From Lautropia sp. (GTDB lineage Bacteria; Pseudomonadota; Gammaproteobacteria; Burkholderiales; Burkholderiaceae_E): a stretch of DNA of 42,511 nt. The position numbers were made by a program, and so were the translations under genes. Positions 9,692 through 16,352 of the stretch are shown here, piece after piece (position 1 is the stretch's first letter; every line of letters begins with the position of its first letter). The DNA is taken from positions 1 through 42,511 of the forward strand of contig JAUMZD010000026.1 in NCBI GenBank assembly GCA_030528325.1, given 5' to 3'. Under the pieces are notes generated by a model that saw only the letters and a list, made by a program, of their open reading frames with translations, had not been told where the DNA came from and searched no databases.

Positions 9692-10128
9692 GGGCTGAAG
9701 CTTCGGGGCGGGATGCCGGGACGGAATGTTGCTGCGGTGTGGGACGCGGGGGGGGGAGTGCCCAAGGAAGCTGGGCTAGCCGAGGATCTATTGGCGCTGC
9801 ATTGGCCACCCCGCCCCCGGCTTTTGCTGAAGGGAAGGTTTCTGCTCAGGTGAGTGTGGATGAGCGTCTGGCCCGCATCCGGGGATTGCGGGAACGGCTG
9901 GATGGCGTGTTTGCGGCAGAGGACATCGAGGCTTTCAAACAGGAAGGCCGGCCGCGTCATTGGCGACTGGATCCGCTTTTACAACCATCAACGCCCCCAT
10001 CAGGCGCTGGCCATGAAAACCCCCGCTGGGGCCTTTGCCTTGGCAGCCTAACTTGTGCAGGTTTGGCTGGGTCATTACAGATGCGGGTTGACGGGGTTTT
10101 GCAGGGGCGACGAAGTACTGTAATGCCT
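9692..10128. other. intergenic junction between the Pil-Chp cluster and the AT-richer insert
   Basis: No complete gene is supported in these 437 bp. The frame starting at GTG 9850 reads as a plausible protein start (SVDERLARIRGLRERLDGV) for about 29 codons, with AAGGGAAGG 11 nt upstream. It then runs into the transposase remnant at about 9938, so it could be a native gene cut off by the insertion; this is weak. A G-rich run lies near 9748-9756. The inverted pair CATTACAG (10073-10080) and CTGTAATG (10118-10125) lies at the right edge. Confidence 0.4.
9940..10079 (+). mobile_element. IS3-family transposase remnant (3' end of orfB and right end)
   Basis: From about 9944 to 10051 one frame reads GRVIGDWIRFYNHQRPHQAL followed by AMKTPAGAFALAA and a stop. 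This is the characteristic C-terminal end of IS3-family (rve-type) transposases: the W-I-x-F-Y-N-H-x-R-P-H-Q-A-L signature plus the Thr-Pro-Ala-Phe tail. Only the last 36 or so codons remain; no DDE core or left end is present. The GGGTCATTACA at 10069-10079, just after the stop, fits a right terminal repeat ending in CA. That end is inferred, since no left partner remains. The element marks the border between high-GC core DNA and the AT-richer genes to its right. Confidence 0.75.
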
Positions 10129-11025
10129 TCACGGGCGGGGCGCATTCATGAAATCGTCATACCATGAGCCTGAGTCATAGGCTATCGTTATCAATGGAAG
10201 GTTCTTGAAGGTTTGATTTCTCCGGAGTCTTCTGGCTACGGCGATATTGGCCGCGCTGCTATTCCCTATCAGAAGTCCAGTATTTTGAAAGAACCAGCGT
10301 TGTGCTGCCAGAACTTCATCAAGGGTTACAGATTGAACGCCTGAAATCAAATCCCAGTCCAGAAATGGGGCAGGTACTCCCACAGATATTCCTTCCAATC
10401 TATGGTCGGAAAAACTCCCCGTTCGCATGTTGGATCCGTCTGGTTCGACCAGGATCGACTGGAGAGAGAAGCCGCTTTCTCTGAGGGCGATGGATATCCC
10501 TGTCATGCTGGCGCCTGTTCCCGCGCCCCCAATAAAGATGATGTCTTTTGCAAGATTTGAGCGATCGGCAAGAGATCTGGCCAATTCATGACCTGTTTCC
10601 TGGCGATGTGCTTCAATGCCTAACCTGTTGCTGAACTGGTCTGGGAAATAATACTTTTTCCCCATCGAATGCTGTTGGCTCAGATGGAAGTCAATGACTT
10701 CTTTTGGGGTCATTCCTCTCTTCAACATCTCCTGACCGATCAGTCTGGCACCAAGAAACTCGAGAAGCCTTCTTTTCTTCTGGCTGAACGAGAGTCCAAC
10801 CGCAAGCTCGACATCAATTCCATGATGTTGACAGGCAAAGACAAGGCCAAGGCCAAAGTTTCCACCCGTTTTCTCGATGACAGTGGTCGTTCCCGGAGTG
10901 ATGGCCCCTTGGGAAACTGCCTCGTCTATGATCAGTTTAGCGGCTCTATACTTGTGGCTGAGGCCAGGGGAGTTGAGTTCTGGCTTGACGAATATCGATT
11001 CGGGGCACTCGATCAGATCAGGCAT
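10129..11025 (-). CDS. cysteine synthase-like PLP-dependent (fold type II) enzyme
   Basis: A 298-aa protein of the tryptophan synthase beta / O-acetylserine sulfhydrylase superfamily. The Schiff-base lysine region is SPGLSHKYRAAK (lysine near residue 25). The substrate loop is TGGNFGLGL (about 53-61), where cysteine synthases usually have TSGNTGIG. The phosphate loop is GGAGTGASMTG (about 172-182). The C-terminus keeps the YDSGSWYDDF match to the family's D-S-G-x-R-Y. Such enzymes replace the beta substituent of an activated serine. The changed loop and lysine region suggest a nucleophile other than sulfide, or a specialised product; this is inference. It is last in the minus-strand cluster and its start overlaps the MFS remnant's stop by 8 nt. 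Family length is usually 300-330 aa. Codon use is AT-richer than the flanking core genes. Confidence 0.8.
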   Translation of the reverse strand: MPDLIECPESIFVKPELNSPGLSHKYRAAKLIIDEAVSQGAITPGTTTVIEKTGGNFGLGLVFACQHHGIDVELAVGLSFSQKKRRLLEFLGARLIGQEMLKRGMTPKEVIDFHLSQQHSMGKKYYFPDQFSNRLGIEAHRQETGHELARSLADRSNLAKDIIFIGGAGTGASMTGISIALRESGFSLQSILVEPDGSNMRTGSFSDHRLEGISVGVPAPFLDWDLISGVQSVTLDEVLAAQRWFFQNTGLLIGNSSAANIAVARRLRRNQTFKNLPLITIAYDSGSWYDDFMNAPRP

Positions 11026-11408
11026 GGCTTTCCCCCTTTTCGCGAGTTTTGTTCTTCAGGTTCTTGAGCAGCAGAACCTGCATCAGGGAACATTCGATAA
11101 AGCATCCGGCATTCGTCCAGACCCATCCGATCGATGCCATGAGTATGGATGGAGAGAAGGCTCCCATGGTTGCCATGACTGAAATTCCGAGATCGTTCAC
11201 TCCCTGGATCTGCTTTGATGATGCCGGACTCATTTGTGATTCGTTTGCAAGCGGCGTACTGCCGCCTATGTAGGTGAAGTTCTACCCCAAGCCGAGTGAT
11301 ATCAGGGCCTCCTCGATTCCCGGGGCGGTTCAACATCACGCCAGTGGTCAGCTTGATTGATTTGGCGATGAAGTACTGATAGGTTCTTGAAGGAAGTCGT
11401 TGGCTCAT
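11018..11408 (-). pseudogene. degenerate MFS transporter gene (internally deleted, frameshifted, nonsense)
   Basis: Read on the minus strand, an ATG at 11408, 4 nt after the AlaX stop, opens MSQRLPSRTYQYFIAKSIKL followed by TTGVML. This resembles the start and first helix of an MFS protein. About 80 bp later the other frame reads EEALISLGLG, a TAG stop, NFTYIGGSTPLANESQ, then QGVNDLG and MATMGAF to a stop at 11018. This matches the C-terminal pattern of a family of MFS exporters (LGxGWNFxYIGGTTLL and QGxNDF), with the TAG standing where tryptophan (TGG) is expected. Most of the 400-odd codons between are deleted. In the intact ancestor it would have been a membrane exporter co-transcribed between the AlaX and PLP-enzyme genes. 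Confidence 0.65.
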
Positions 11409-11412
11409 GGGT

Positions 11413-12183
11413 TCATGAGATTTCATGGTATTTTTCTGTTCGAATGACGGCTTCTTCAAACGTGCATGTAATTCTTTCCTTTCCCTTTCCGATGCCTCTT
11501 CTTTTGACTTTAATTTTTCCGATGTCCTCTGGAGAGTCCAGGTGGGTTCCTCCACATGGAATCCTTTTGTCGCCGAACACCCAGATCCGTGCTTCGGCGT
11601 TACAGGGATGAGACTCGACTGTCATTGGAGTCCGGCTGTTTGCCATCTGGTTTGCGAGATCTTCAATTTTTCTGATATCGCAAGGTGTGAAGGCATGAGT
11701 CATGAAATCGAAGCGCGCGGAGTCTTCTTTTATGTGGCAACCAATGGTGCTGCCCTTGAGGGAGGCACGAACATCCATGGCTGCAACGAAGAGGAGGTGG
11801 CTTGCACTGTGTGATAGCGTAAGCTTCTGCCTTCGGTTGATGTCTATTTCTGCCTCGGCATGGGAATTCAGGTCAAGGTCGTTGATGAGTCTTGTGTCGT
11901 CTGGATGGACTTCATGAATGATGACGCCTCCCGACTTCCCTCCTTGAAAGCCTTCAAGGTCGATTTCACGAGCGTCGATGAGTCTTGCATTCGAGATTCG
12001 TAGGGTCTTTCCGTCGATCCTGATCCATCCGTGGTCTGATTCCTGTCCCCCTCCTTCAGGGAAGAAAACCGTTCTGTCCAGTATCAAGGCGCTTTCCGTT
12101 GCTTCAATCAGCCTTGCCTTGCAGGATTTCTGGTACTGGTTTTCGTAGTAGAGCTTTGTTGTCGGATTGGTGTTCATGTTCAT
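11413..12183 (-). CDS. AlaX-type alanyl-tRNA editing protein
   Basis: A 256-aa stand-alone relative of the alanyl-tRNA synthetase editing domain. The zinc/active-site motifs are both present: H125-SAS-H129 and C210-GGT-H214. The upstream loop FFPEGGGQESDHG (about 40-52) matches the N-terminal segment of AlaX proteins. In the family these enzymes hydrolyse mischarged Ser- or Gly-tRNA(Ala) in trans. Its ATG overlaps the stop of the serine acetyltransferase-like gene by ATGA, so the two are translationally coupled. Placement between serine-activating and beta-replacement enzymes suggests removal of a serine-like or analogue amino acid from tRNA, which is inference. Two in-frame ATGs (codons 1 and 3) could serve as start. 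Confidence 0.88.
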   Translation of the reverse strand: MNMNTNPTTKLYYENQYQKSCKARLIEATESALILDRTVFFPEGGGQESDHGWIRIDGKTLRISNARLIDAREIDLEGFQGGKSGGVIIHEVHPDDTRLINDLDLNSHAEAEIDINRRQKLTLSHSASHLLFVAAMDVRASLKGSTIGCHIKEDSARFDFMTHAFTPCDIRKIEDLANQMANSRTPMTVESHPCNAEARIWVFGDKRIPCGGTHLDSPEDIGKIKVKRRGIGKGKERITCTFEEAVIRTEKYHEIS

Positions 12184-12875
12184 GGACTTGGGTTTCCGGG
12201 TTCCGATTTTGTTATTTCGATCAAAGACCTTGCCCTCACTTTCGACCCGTCAGGGATGTCCTGGCTTATGATGCAGTTTGGTCCGATGAATACATCGTTT
12301 CCAATGCGTATGGCGCCAAGAATTGCAGTGAATTCTCCTATTTGAACTCGGTCTCCAAGTTCTGGGTGTCTCAGTCTTCTTGGATTGTCCGAGATGCCTC
12401 TGGCTCCAAGAGTTACGCCACCTAGCATGTAGCAATCGTCTCCGATGATCGAAGTCTCGCCTATGACTGTGCCAAACCCATGATCCAGAATGAACCTTTT
12501 CCCAATCTGGCTTCGGAAGTGGATTTCTGCACCTGACAGGAATTTCCCTCTTCTGGAGATTTGTGCAGGAAGGTACGGATCGAATCTTCGGTTTCCGTTG
12601 TCGTTTTCTTGGTGAACCCAGTTCGATATACGATAGTGAAGCGTTGCAGCGTAAGACGTGTAGGTTTTCAATATGATCAGAGGGTCTGAATTGGCTGACG
12701 GATCCTTCCTTGAAAAGGAAATAAGGTCTTCCGCTGCATTCCTTGCCATGCAATCAATCGCACCTGTCTTCATCAGCTTCTCATAGTCCATGCGACAGGC
12801 GCACGCTTTCAGTGCTTCTTGAACGGTGAGTTCGAGATATTTGAGCAAGGAATTTTTTTCGTCTGTCCTTCGCAT
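12180..12875 (-). CDS. cysE: serine O-acetyltransferase-like protein (CysE family)
   Basis: A 231-aa hexapeptide-repeat acyltransferase. The helical N-terminal half ends in DPLIILKTYTSYAATLHYR (about 64-82). The left-handed beta helix begins at GAEIHFRSQIG and carries the catalytic segment DHGFGTVIGET (H132) and GGVTLGARG. The C-terminus reads GDRVQIGEFTAILG and IGNDVFIGPNCIISQDIP. Family reaction: serine plus acetyl-CoA gives O-acetylserine in the cytoplasm. It heads the minus-strand cluster and probably supplies activated serine to the downstream PLP enzyme. No clear Shine-Dalgarno site precedes the ATG, where the sequence is CTAGCCCCCC. It may be a cluster-specific copy rather than the housekeeping cysE, as base use is AT-richer than the core genes. 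Confidence 0.88.
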   Translation of the reverse strand: MRRTDEKNSLLKYLELTVQEALKACACRMDYEKLMKTGAIDCMARNAAEDLISFSRKDPSANSDPLIILKTYTSYAATLHYRISNWVHQENDNGNRRFDPYLPAQISRRGKFLSGAEIHFRSQIGKRFILDHGFGTVIGETSIIGDDCYMLGGVTLGARGISDNPRRLRHPELGDRVQIGEFTAILGAIRIGNDVFIGPNCIISQDIPDGSKVRARSLIEITKSEPGNPSP

Positions 12876-12923
12876 GGGGGGCTAGCCTGGCCGCTTCTCT
12901 TGTTTCACTCCACGTCGGCTAAT

Positions 12924-12953
12924 TTTGTACCAGTTTTCAGGCAGAGTCTCGAA
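12924..12953 (-). promoter_or_regulatory. candidate promoter for the cysE-like/alaX/PLP operon
   Basis: On the minus strand TTCGAG (12948-12953) and TACAAA (12924-12929) are spaced by 18 bp, about 50 bp upstream of the acetyltransferase start. Both hexamers are imperfect. One AACAGT element of the regulator region overlaps the -35. Confidence 0.3.
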
Positions 12954-13002
12954 CAGTGGGTGTGTTATCCTGAGAACTGTTAGGCGTATTTGACGAACAG
13001 TG
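12950..13002. promoter_or_regulatory. candidate MocR operator: three AACAGT elements in the divergent promoter
   Basis: The 9-bp word CGAACAGTG occurs twice, at 12950-12958 and 12994-13002. An inverted core ACTGTT lies between them at 12976-12981. All three fall in the 135-bp gap between the divergent cysE-like gene and the MocR-type regulator gene, and one overlaps the proposed minus-strand -35. MocR regulators are known to bind repeated sites in such divergent gaps and to repress themselves; binding here is inferred. Confidence 0.45.
12963..12971 (+). promoter_or_regulatory. candidate extended -10 of the MocR-type regulator gene
   Basis: TGTTATCCT fits an extended -10 (TGnTATnnT) about 40 bp upstream of the ATG at 13011. 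No good -35 is seen. It lies between two AACAGT elements, which would suit autorepression. Confidence 0.3.
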
Positions 13003-13010
13003 AGGTGGCA

Positions 13011-14362
13011 ATGGGTTTTTTAGGATCGCTCAGGGAACGCTTGTCTCGCGGTGAGTGGACAGCGGGGCAGCGTTTGCCGTCGATTCGCAGGATGTCTGCG
13101 ATGGCGGGGGTCAGTTACCACACGGTTGTCAGGGCTTATGCTGAGCTGGTCAGTGAAGGCTTGATAGAGGGCCAGCAAGGAAGGGGCTTCTTTGTCTCCA
13201 ATGCTTCTTCCTTGCCGGATCGCCTGAAAACCCCTCAGGCAACGGCGATAGAGAATCCCCTTTATAAACTCCTTCAGGCCCCATCTGATGTGCTCAAGCT
13301 TGGTTGTGGATGGCTTCCTTTGTCCTGGAGAGATACGGAGGTACTGGGGAAGGCTGTCCGGAAAACGGTCAGGTCAGGGAGGGGGGGCTGGTGGAGTATG
13401 GTGATATTCAAGGCTATTTCCCATTGAGGAAACAGTTGTCATCCCATCTTTTCAAATCAGCCCAGATGGAGGTATCCCCAAATCAGATTCTGACCTCATT
13501 GGGGGCGACTCAGGCACTGGATCTGGCGTTGAGGCTTCTGGTAAAACCCGGTGACCATGTGCTGGTGGATGAGCCATGTAATGGAAATTTGATCAAGCTT
13601 GTTCGCGTGCATGGCGGGGTGCCTGTCGGACTTCCCAGAAGCGGAGAAGGGCCAGATATTGAAGTGCTTGACGCCCTTTTGTCGAGGTGCAAGATCAAGG
13701 CGTTTTTTTGTAACACCACATATCACAATCCAACGGGAGGAGGGCTCAGTCCAAGGGGCGCTTTCGGTGTCCTGAAGCGTGCCATTGAACATGACTTCGT
13801 TATCGTGGAGGATGATGTTTATGGAGACTTTTATCCCGGGGTTCGGCAAACATTTGCCCAGCTTGATGGGTTCGATCGTGTGTTGTACGTGGGTAGCTTT
13901 TCAAAGTCCCTTTCGGCCTCTTTGAGAATCGGCTACATCATTTCGCCACCAGGTTTGGTCGACTCGCTGGTTGAGTTGAAAATGCTGACCTCTGTTGCTG
14001 TTCCCGGGTTCTGTGAGCGATTTGTCAATACCATCCTTTCAGATGGAACATACCTGAAGCATTCGCATGCGATTCAACGGCAGTTGATGACGCAGCAGAA
14101 ACTGGCTCAAAGCATCTTGAGGAAATACGGCTGGTGTTTCGATATCGAACCTGATGGAGGGATGTTCTTGTGGGTTCGGCATCCGGCTCTGAATGATCTT
14201 GGGAATTTCATAGCGTCTCTCGAAAGAAAGCGTGTTTCGTTATTGCCAGGTAGCGCTTTTTCGATTTCAAGAGACTTTCGTGACAGAACCCGGATCAATG
14301 TTTCTCTATTGAATGATGATGTGGGGCGGTTTCTGGATGTTGAACGGAGGGGCTCGGTTTGA
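13011..14362 (+). pseudogene. MocR-type GntR/aminotransferase regulator split by a frameshift in a G7 tract
   Basis: The first frame (ATG 13011, GAGG 5 nt upstream) encodes a GntR winged helix-turn-helix: GQRLPSIRRMSAMAGVSYHT and VVRAYAELVSEGLIEGQQGRG. After about 125 codons it runs through GGGGGGG (13381-13387) and goes off to a stop at 13427. The next frame continues the protein as LVEYGDIQGYFPLRKQLSSH and then a full fold-I aminotransferase-like domain: LGATQALDLALRLL, NPTGGG, VEDDVYGDFY and the PLP lysine in GSFSKSLSASLRIGY. Together they make about 450 aa, normal for MocR proteins. One G too many, phase variation, a -1 ribosomal slip at G-GGG-GGC or a sequencing error would all explain it. 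It divides from the cysE-like gene and is probably its regulator. Confidence 0.8.
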
Positions 14363-14412
14363 TGGGCCCCTGTGGGTACTGGAGAGGGGCGCAAGGATGC
14401 TGAGTCCTCCAT

Positions 14413-14446
14413 GGACGGATCAGGCTGATGCCAGCCTGATCCGTCC
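14413..14446. terminator. perfect 15-bp hairpin between convergent genes
   Basis: GGACGGATCAGGCTG (14413-14427) pairs without mismatch with CAGCCTGATCCGTCC (14432-14446) across a 4-nt loop. It sits between the stop of the MocR-type gene (14362) and the stop of the convergent lipoprotein gene (14453). There is no T-run on either side, so it may act as a bidirectional transcription barrier or RNA end-stabiliser rather than a classical intrinsic terminator. Confidence 0.6.
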
Positions 14447-14452
14447 GGTGGC

Positions 14453-15757
14453 TCAATCCCAGTAAGCCTTGCCGGTTTCGCCTGCATAGACCGAACGATC
14501 CTCTTCGAGGGTGACGTTGACCGGATTCAGCTTGCCGCCGGCTTTCCAGTCTGCGGGCACGCCCCAGATCATGCATTGCAGGCGCTTGATGTGCGTGAGA
14601 CTGGTGTTCCAGCACAGGCGGGCTTCCTGAACGTTGCCGCCCTGCAGGAGCATCAATTGCTCGGACTGCTCACCGTTGCTCCACTGCTTGAGCACGCCGA
14701 AGGGCACGAGTTCGTTGCGCTTCACCTCGTACGGGCTGTCGGCAGTCAGTTTCGTTGCGAAATCGGTGAAGGGTGAGGTCGACGTCACGGAGCCGGAGGC
14801 CGTCAGCTCGTTGCCCAGCCTCACGCTCTCGGTGTTGACGTTGATGATCAGCTTCGCCGTGAGCAGGTTGAAGGGGCGGGGCGGGGTATAGAACTTGGCG
14901 AAAACCCCGTTGCTGATGGTGTAGAAGTGGTCACCCAGGTTCACCGGCTCATAGATCTTGCCGTTGCAGCCGAAGCCGTGAATCATGCCGACCACGTTGA
15001 AGTTGGGATCGTCCTTGTAGTTGTCCATGCCCGTGTCGGCATGGATGTTCTGCAGGCCTTCCGAACCCTTCGAGCCATTCGGGCCGTTGGCCGGTGTCAG
15101 GCCATCGTGGCCGCAGGGCTTCTGCTCCAGCATGGCGAGGAACACGTCACCGCGGATGCCCTGGGCGGAGATGGGGGCCACTGCTGTGGGGGCGGCTGGG
15201 CTGGCGGCATTACCGGCATCCGCGCCGGGGGCAGGGCTTGGTTGGGCCGGTGTCGCCACGCCGGCATCACCGCCGCTGGCGGGTGGCGTGGATGGGGCAG
15301 GCTGTGTGGGCGCTGGTGCCGGTGTTGGCGCTGGGGTGGGCGTTGGTACGCCGGCGTCACCCCCTGCGGGCGGACTGACAGGAGCCGGCGCTGCCGGGGG
15401 CGTGGCGGCACTTGCGTCGCTGGCGCTATTGCTGCTGTTCTCGTTGCCGTTGCTGCCTGCGCTGGCCGCACCGGCACCGACCGAGTTTGCTTCACTGCCG
15501 GGGGGCGCCCCATCCGGACGCTGGCTGGGTGCGCCACTGGCACCATTCTGGGCTGTCGTCGAGCCGGCCGCACTGCCCGCAATGGCGGTGCTGTTCGCAT
15601 CGACGTTCACATTGACGGTATTAGAGGCGCCCGGCGCCGTGGGGCTGCTGGAGACGGCGCGGTTGCTGCCGCCATCACTGCCACCGCCGCCACAGGCGGC
15701 GAGCAGCAGGGCCAGGGCCGCTGCGGTCATCGGGGTACGAATGTGCTGGATGCTCAT
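14453..15757 (-). CDS. predicted lipoprotein with Pro/Ala-rich linker and unrecognised C-terminal domain
   Basis: A 434-aa exported lipoprotein. The signal peptide ends in a canonical lipobox LAAC (C22) followed by GGGGSDGG. A low-complexity linker of about 170 residues follows, first Ser/Ala/Asn-rich and then Pro/Thr/Ala-rich with repeated PTPAP-type and GGDAGV units. The last 220 or so residues form a globular domain starting near ISAQGIRGDVFLAMLEQ. It contains four cysteines (in KPCGHDG, GFGCNGK, RLCWNTS and LQCMIWG) that could make two disulfides outside the cytoplasm. I do not recognise this domain. The architecture suggests a tethered periplasmic or surface domain spaced away from the membrane. 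Base composition returns to the high GC of the core genome. Confidence 0.8.
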   Translation of the reverse strand: MSIQHIRTPMTAAALALLLAACGGGGSDGGSNRAVSSSPTAPGASNTVNVNVDANSTAIAGSAAGSTTAQNGASGAPSQRPDGAPPGSEANSVGAGAASAGSNGNENSSNSASDASAATPPAAPAPVSPPAGGDAGVPTPTPAPTPAPAPTQPAPSTPPASGGDAGVATPAQPSPAPGADAGNAASPAAPTAVAPISAQGIRGDVFLAMLEQKPCGHDGLTPANGPNGSKGSEGLQNIHADTGMDNYKDDPNFNVVGMIHGFGCNGKIYEPVNLGDHFYTISNGVFAKFYTPPRPFNLLTAKLIINVNTESVRLGNELTASGSVTSTSPFTDFATKLTADSPYEVKRNELVPFGVLKQWSNGEQSEQLMLLQGGNVQEARLCWNTSLTHIKRLQCMIWGVPADWKAGGKLNPVNVTLEEDRSVYAGETGKAYWD

Positions 15758-15929
15758 GGTGAAGCCCTCGGAACTGTGGTGAGAATGTCGAAAATTTTTA
15801 CTGAAAATTCTAGGGGCGATTTTTCTGGTTGACCGTGGGTGTTGTTTTTTTGCTCATTGATCGGTTAAGACTTGTCAAAGGGCTTGTTGACGTAACATGC
15901 AGCCATCTGCGCCGATGGAGGATGTGACG

Positions 15930-16094
15930 ATGACCATCACGACCTTTACCAGCGGGGACTTTGTCCGTGATGCGTCCGCCATCAAGCGCGCGGCTGCAGA
16001 GGGGACGGTGTTCATCACGGATCTGGGTAAGCCGGTGTTGGCCGTCATGAGCATCGAGGACTACCACCGTCTGGCCGGTCAGGCCTCGACGTAG
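15930..16094 (+). CDS. truncated Phd/YefM-type antitoxin
   Basis: A 54-aa protein with the DNA-binding half of a Phd/YefM antitoxin: TITTFTSGDFVRDASAIKRA, then VFITDLGKPVLAVMSIEDYHRLAG. The ATG at 15930 is chosen because GGAGG lies 8 nt upstream; the frame is open to an ATG at 15897. In the family the N-terminal half dimerises on the operator and the C-terminal tail neutralises the toxin. Here a TAG (16092-16094) stops translation just before a recognisable tail in the same frame, and no toxin gene follows. If expressed, it could still bind DNA but probably not a toxin. Confidence 0.75.
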   Translation: MTITTFTSGDFVRDASAIKRAAAEGTVFITDLGKPVLAVMSIEDYHRLAGQAST

Positions 16095-16212
16095 TCGCTG
16101 CTGGATCTGATGATGGGTCTGCCGCAAACGGGGGACGTCGATCTGGAGGCGGTCCTGCCGGGCCGGAGGGCGCTTCAGGCCGACGCCCGTATCCCGGACT
16201 TTGGCGAGGGGG
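16095..16212 (+). pseudogene. untranslated C-terminal tail of the antitoxin (after in-frame TAG)
   Basis: Directly after the TAG the same frame reads SLLDLMMGLPQTGDVDLEAV and later ARIPDF. This resembles the toxin-binding tail of Phd/YefM antitoxins (S-L-x-D-L-L-x-M-P, then D-V/I-D-F-E and a closing P-A-D-F-like end). The frame stays open to a TGA at 16260. A single nonsense change in an ancestral antitoxin of roughly 90-95 aa explains it. The VapC-like or other toxin gene usually found immediately downstream is missing. Confidence 0.55.
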
Positions 16213-16250
16213 GCTGGCTGAGGGCGCCGCGCCAGGCGCGCTGCCGGCGA

Positions 16251-16256
16251 TACAAT
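16251..16256 (+). promoter_or_regulatory. candidate -10 upstream of the ruvX-pyr operon
   Basis: TACAAT lies 97 bp upstream of the ruvX ATG in a GC-rich stretch. It is one base off the consensus, but no convincing -35 is found at 16-18 bp. Confidence 0.25.
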
Positions 16257-16352
16257 CCGTGACGGTGTCGGCGGATGACCGCCGGCCCATGTCCGGCGCC
16301 CTCCTGGCGGCGCCACGTCTTCCGGCCTCAGCCCGTGACCCCGGCCCCACCC

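Noticed and set aside
9748..9756. Long G-run after chpA as a phase-variable tract
   Set aside because: It lies in non-coding DNA with no nearby promoter or reading frame that would be switched.
9850..9900. Similarity of SVDERLARIRGL (9850 frame) to SVDERFARIGQL in RuvX
   Set aside because: Only about ten residues match and the surrounding sequence differs; treated as coincidence rather than a ruvX fragment.
15786..15812. GAAAATTTTT...AAAATTC repeat upstream of the lipoprotein as an operator
   Set aside because: The symmetry is short and mostly A/T; a candidate -10 overlaps it but no convincing -35 was found.
14927..15832. Plus-strand Gly/Ala/Arg-rich frames opposite the lipoprotein gene
   Set aside because: They are the complement of the Pro/Ala linker. 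The minus-strand frame has a signal peptide, lipobox and folded domain; the plus frames have none.
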